Part shown: piece after piece, positions 59,601-64,000 of the stretch
Position numbering within the stretch: the first letter of the stretch is position 1
Layout: the number at the start of each line of letters is the position of its first letter
DNA from: Gnetum montanum
Taxonomy: Eukaryota; Streptophyta; Gnetopsida; Gnetales; Gnetaceae
Direction of reading: 5' to 3'
DNA length: 64,000 bases
Assembly: GCA_015680685.1 (NCBI GenBank)
Contig: MNCI01000986.1
Location: 231,648-295,647 of the forward strand
Translations under genes and position numbers: made by a program
The notes under the pieces: model-generated
The model's database searches: none
The model's input: only the letters and a program-made list of their open reading frames with translations
What the model was told of the DNA's origin: nothing

Positions 59601-61372
59601 TATCTGTAGGGTTCTAAGATGGACCACCATCCTCTATTAGTGTCCACCTAGCACTAAGAGGCAAACAAATCATGATGTACTAGTTGCTTGATCACAACAA
59701 GTACTGATAAATCCACAACCCAATGTTAGGATTTGAAGACCTTATAATCAATTCATTGAGGTCTCAAGAGGACATATCTTCCCCATAGCAATAGTGCTCA
59801 CAATGTCAATTGAGGTTTCCACTATTTGCATTTTGTACATGTGCTACCTACAAGGCAGAGATAATAACTTGGAAATAGAAGAGTTAGTAAGAATATGATC
59901 AGTACATCAACCTCATACACAACCATCGAACATGATCACAACAAATGACAAATAATAGTCTCACAATACCATAGAGAGCAAGACCTCAAGAACATGCATA
60001 GAGATCAATCATGCAAAAACTTGATGGATCAATTAGATACACTCACACAAAAGAATTTACCAAGTGGCACACCAAGAGAAAGAATTGGAACACTCTCAAA
60101 ATTCCAGAGATCCACATACAATAAATGTTCCCAACCATTGACATCGGTTTCCACTAGGATCAAAGTCTCAACAAATCTACAAGAGGCATAGGTACTAGAA
60201 AATCATCACCTTATTTGAAAACATAAAGAGAGAGACCAAGATCTAGCCAACAATAGATCTCAATAATAAAGATTCAATTCTTACTATGAAGAGCAACATT
60301 AGAGAGGATGCATTCACAAGGGAAGACTCTCATCAAAATAGGTGAGGTCTCAATAAGAACCATCAATGGGATGGCCTGCTTTAGAAGGTCACAAAATCAA
60401 AATGCCCAAAGGAATGTCATCAACCAAAGAAGTGATGCCATGAAACTTGGGGCAACATAACCAACTCAAATGATAAAATGCAACACCCAAAAGATTCACA
60501 ACAAGGGCAACCATACCCAAAGCATAAGAGGATATAAAAATCAAGATCACAACAAATTGATCTTGGGATGGGACTAAAGGCCTTAAAATTCATCCTCAAA
60601 AAATCCCAACTAGTGATCACCCAACATAGAGCATAAGCCTTGCGTTAATGAAAGATAAACACAGTGAGAGGGATACATACATAAAACTCAAAAATGCAAC
60701 TGAAGAAAGGCACATTGACACAATAAGACAAACATAAAATTGCAAGCACGAGCATACATAAGTATATTAGTAACAGTCTTAATCCACCCAGAACAAGGCT
60801 CACTAGAAGCACATGTCCAAAGGCCCTCCATACTGAGTTACTTGGGAACCAACATGTTTTAGTATGTAATTCCCACATTCATTGTATCTAAGATAATTGG
60901 GGGTGCAAGGATATCACATCCTACACAATCTAGTTAATGCCATCTTCAAACATGTCATATAGGTGGAAATAAAAGCAAATACTAGGTCCATTTCATCCCA
61001 GATGAACCATTGGAGATCATAGATTAAAGCTCCTTGAGCAACAGTTTATAGGTTACTAATAGAGCTCTCATTAGTCCTATTAAAGTAAAATCGTAGCTAG
61101 TCCAACAATGAGTAATTTAGTGGAGGATAACATCACAATGTAATTGTATATGTCCTCTAGAAAGAGCAACATACAAGGGCTACTAACACTATAACATTGG
61201 ACCCATAATGAAAATCTTATAAGAGTCTTACCACAAGGAAACTCCTTGGAGGATACATAAGGATATGATCCTATATCATTAGCATAAATAACTAGAAGGA
61301 CCATAGGTAAGAAACCTTGAAGGAATAATGACACAAGAGAATAATAAGATTGTCACAATATGATACTAAAAT
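56686..61372 (-). other. Non-coding interior of element 5
   Basis: Short open frames occur on both strands, the longest under 80 codons, and none resembles a retroelement domain. Composition is even, without simple repeats, and differs from the AT-rich host spacers. A polypurine-type tract lies at its left end (56686-56700) and the primer site at its right end. Confidence 0.6.
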
Positions 61373-61384
61373 GCTTTGATACCA
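61373..61384 (-). other. Primer binding site of element 5, initiator tRNA-Met type
   Basis: On the minus strand this reads TGGTATCAAAGC, one transition from the usual TGGTATCAGAGC. It lies two bases inside the 5' LTR. Confidence 0.8.
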
Positions 61385-61386
61385 TC

Positions 61387-61993
61387 TGTAACAGCATTGT
61401 CTTGATGTTGTCCAACACCGCAAGGAATTCTTGTAGATCTAGTGGATTTGGGACAAAAGACTGGGGAATACACCTCTAAGCAAGCATAGAAACTCTTTGA
61501 ATACTTAGAAGGAAGCATGCAGTCCAACAACTTCTTAACAAGAGAGAGTACACATCTAGAAGAATCTTTAAACTTTGAACAAGGAATTAGCAAACAAGTA
61601 CACATGCAACCCTGTAGACATCATCTGTAGGAGGGAAGACGATGTATCTACAAGGGGAACCTAATTTCCAAACCCCTCACAATCTAGTACAAGGTTCAAC
61701 AAAATCTAGTACAAGGTTCAACAAGGCACCATACTAGAACTATCCAATCTTGGTTGCCTACATATTTTGACCACTACAAAATTAGGGCCATGTAGTTCTC
61801 CAAAGTAAGGGTAAGTATCAAGAGGACTAAGAGGGGAAGCAACAAGAGCAATTCCTACTGCTAGCTTGGTATTGCTAAGCTAGGATGGGTTTTCTAACAC
61901 TTGTGTACCGTGCGAGGGCATCTTAGAGTGTTTCATGGTTGCTAAACCAAGGGGAGGAATAAGGGAAACCACTACACTAAGACCTCTCTCTCA
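61387..61993 (-). repeat. 5' LTR of element 5
   Basis: This 607-bp copy is longer than its partner mainly because a 22-bp unit (AATCTAGTACAAGGTTCAAC...) is duplicated at 61681-61702 and 61703-61724. The partner has one copy. TTTAT follows at 61994-61998. Confidence 0.88.
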
Positions 61994-61998
61994 TTTAT

Positions 61999-64000
61999 GT
62001 TCACTTTTAATTTAATTTCTAAGTTGAATAGTGAAAAACTATGAATGATGTATGAAGTTGTTAATTAAATGGTAAAGTGACCCATTAACTTGTTAGTTAA
62101 AATTATTGAGCATTTTGAGCTTGTTTGTAAGTTTAAATTTGCTGTAGAGATTTATATCTTTCATCTGTTCTTTTGCAAGAAACCTTTTCTTTGCACAAGT
62201 TATTCATGGAACATCAACACCTAAAAGGAGCTTGTAGATATATTTTCTAGCTCTACAAGGGCCTGCACTTTCAATGACTTCTCTTTCTACCATGTAACCT
62301 TATAGTTTTGGTTCTACATAGCTCACCCAAAATGGTTCTACTAGCTCAATATTACGTGCATCCAAAGTTTTTAATCCAACTCAACTCCTTGTTTTAGTTT
62401 TAGACTAGTTTTTCAATTCTACAAAGGGTGCTTGAAATGGTTTTGCCACATTAATAGTTTTTACCATATGTGCAAGGAAAAATTATTTTTTAAAAATAGA
62501 GAATCAATATTATTATTTTGAAGAGCATGTAAAGCCACATTAGCTCCTAGCCATGCAAGCTTGTAGAACCAAAATCACAATTAGCCCTAGAACTAAATTT
62601 AGTTCTACAAGGCTTATGAAATAGGTTCTACATTGAATAGCTTCTATATTCCACATTACCATGAAAAAGAGGCCTAATATGTATTTTAAAAAAGGAAAAA
62701 ATCTTTGAGAAGCATAACTTCCTTAAATAGTTTTTGTTTTAACAAGCTTATGCTAAAGTGTATTTTCCACTTCAACTTGAGAGAAGAAAGGACTTTAGAA
62801 TCCATTTTCTCAGTTCTAAAAGAGTTATCCTAATAAGTGTAACACACTTATCTCATTTACGAGAGAGCTTAATACTAACAAGAATTTAATATGCAATGTT
62901 AGCTTAAAGAGAGATAATGCCTTAAAATCATTTGTGGTTCTAGAAAAGTAGTGCATTATTTGGAACCAAAGAGCTCTTGAAAATTCTTCTACCAACACAA
63001 CATGATCATAGAGCTAGTTCTATTCAGCCTAGCCTTTTCTCATAAAGATAAACTTATGAAAGTCATAGTTCATAAATGAAAAGCTCATTTATAGTAAAAG
63101 TGCATCATATCTAAAATTTCTATGAAAAAAAGCTCAAAAATATAAAAATACTTAGAATACAGAGAGCCATTATGTAAATAAGTTAAAGAGTATATTATTG
63201 TAGATATTGGTAGAGCCACATTAATGAAAAAGGACAATGACAGTTAGATGAAGTCAAATGAGCCATTATTCTTGATGCAATCTAAGTCAAAATATTGCCA
63301 TAGTAAGTAAAAGGGATCATTACCACAAAAAATGAAATAACAAATTTCTTTCTCCTCTATGAAGCTTTCAATGCTCATCTCTAGCTCATACCAAAAGTAG
63401 TAATATAGGTAAATATCTAATGGATACTAATTTTTCTTTGTCAGCCATTCTTCTCAATGGTTTTGCAATAGCTAGATCTTCTTCTCTCCCATGCTTCTCT
63501 AGCTTTGTATCTCTAACATATCAATAATGCTTTAAGAAATAGTTACAAAGAATGATAGCTATAATTTTAAGTTCACTAGCTTAGCTTGATAATTCCTGTT
63601 TTGGTCCTCTTGTACTTGAACTAGAATTTCTTCTTCTCTTCTTCTTGGTTCTTATTCTTTCTCTTTCTCTTCTTTGTAAAAGCTCTATTCTTTTTCTCAA
63701 AAAAAAAAAAAAGTTTTATAATTCTTGAGTCTTTGTGTTAAGAAAAGACAAAGTATTTCTCTCTTCTTTTGTGATGTGAAAGCAAATTTCTATCACTTTG
63801 ATCTTGGTCATTGTGCTTAATCCAAGGCTATAGAAGAAGCCCTTAAAAGCCTTTTGTCTATTTATTCTTTCTTTCATAGTTATTCTGTTTATTAGGTTCA
63901 GTTTTCTATTTGGGACTTTTTGCTAGTATCTAATTAGCTTAGATTTTTATAAGGCCCTGATTCACTCTCCCCTCTTAGTACCTTTAGCTACATCCAAGAA
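61999..64000. other. Unassigned right end, possibly a copia LTR or leader
   Basis: No gene was recognised. GGTTCTAC-type octamers recur in 62300-63020. A CT-rich tract and a short A-run lie at 63620-63714. The end of the window reads TGATTCACTCTCCCCTCTTAG, close to a phrase found near the LTR end or leader of many plant SIRE-type copia elements. If so, the element continues beyond the window. Confidence 0.3.

Larger units (their letters stand above)
56104..61993 (-). mobile_element. Non-coding LTR retrotransposon, element 5
   Basis: The left LTR (56104-56685) and right LTR (61387-61993) begin TGTAA and end CTCTCA in plus orientation. On the minus strand an initiator-tRNA-Met-like primer site (TGGTATCAAAGC) lies two bases inside the right LTR. 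A purine-rich tract (GCAGGGGAGGATTG) abuts the left LTR. The element is therefore in minus orientation. TTTAC and TTTAT flank it as a target duplication with one mismatch. The 4.7-kb interior shows no gag, protease, integrase or RT motif in the frames I read, so it is a non-autonomous element. Confidence 0.85.

Noticed and set aside
63660-63715. A-run as a LINE or SINE tail
   Set aside because: No element body precedes it on the plus strand, and the run is followed by T-rich sequence with no target duplication.

Overview
The window looks like nuclear DNA of a seed plant with a large, old, repeat-rich genome. A conifer-type or other gymnosperm is possible, but nothing here names the species. 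The evidence is a dense mix of plant-type Ty3/gypsy (Athila/Tat-like), Ty1/copia, Helitron and LINE remnants, a plant class III peroxidase pseudogene, and an EXO70-like exon fragment. Only one plausible intact host gene was found: a small secreted protein at 7279-7890 on the minus strand. One assembly gap (288 N) lies at 55141-55428.

Layout, left to right. 1-181 is the end of an Athila/Tat-type LTR. 250-892 is a decayed unknown reading frame that abuts an RTE-type LINE remnant (minus, about 893-1775). 1776-4245 is AT-rich with nothing recognised. A foldback repeat (4250-4515), a GC-rich stretch with an 88-bp repeat, and an EXO70-like fragment (5630-5860) precede the secreted-protein gene. 9150-10785 plus 20772-21010 is a LINE endonuclease/RT remnant (minus), split by a 9976-bp gypsy element at 10791-20766 (element 1, minus, TSD ATGAG). 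A second LINE tail lies at 21917-22063. A one-ended gypsy element (element 2, 25432-30720, minus) is bracketed by a direct repeat of about 0.85 kb (24557-25431 and 30721-31540). A cluster of short tandem duplications (32497-32781) and the peroxidase pseudogene (33878-34822, minus) follow.

36170-46975 is a Helitron RepHel gene on the plus strand, split by a gag-only gypsy element (element 3, 39228-45175, TSD AGGAA). A hairpin MITE (47332-47767) comes next. Then comes a Ty1/copia element (element 4, 48684-55811, plus, TSD TGCTG), and then an LTR element with no recognisable coding capacity (element 5, 56104-61993, minus, TSD TTTAC/TTTAT). The last 2 kb are unassigned but resemble the LTR or leader of another copia element.

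The history is one of nested insertion followed by slow decay. Gypsy elements 1-3 share LTR termini, a tRNA-Asp-type primer site and an unusual gag zinc knuckle. In the gag and ORF2 of element 3 and the polyprotein of element 4 the reading frame survives almost without indels. The stops that interrupt it are nearly all explained by C-to-T change (CGA, CAA or CAG becoming stop), as expected for long-methylated DNA.

The three most unusual structures are the long target-like duplication around element 2, the gag-plus-second-ORF non-autonomous element 3, and the 2-kb leader of the copia element with two sets of tandem duplications.
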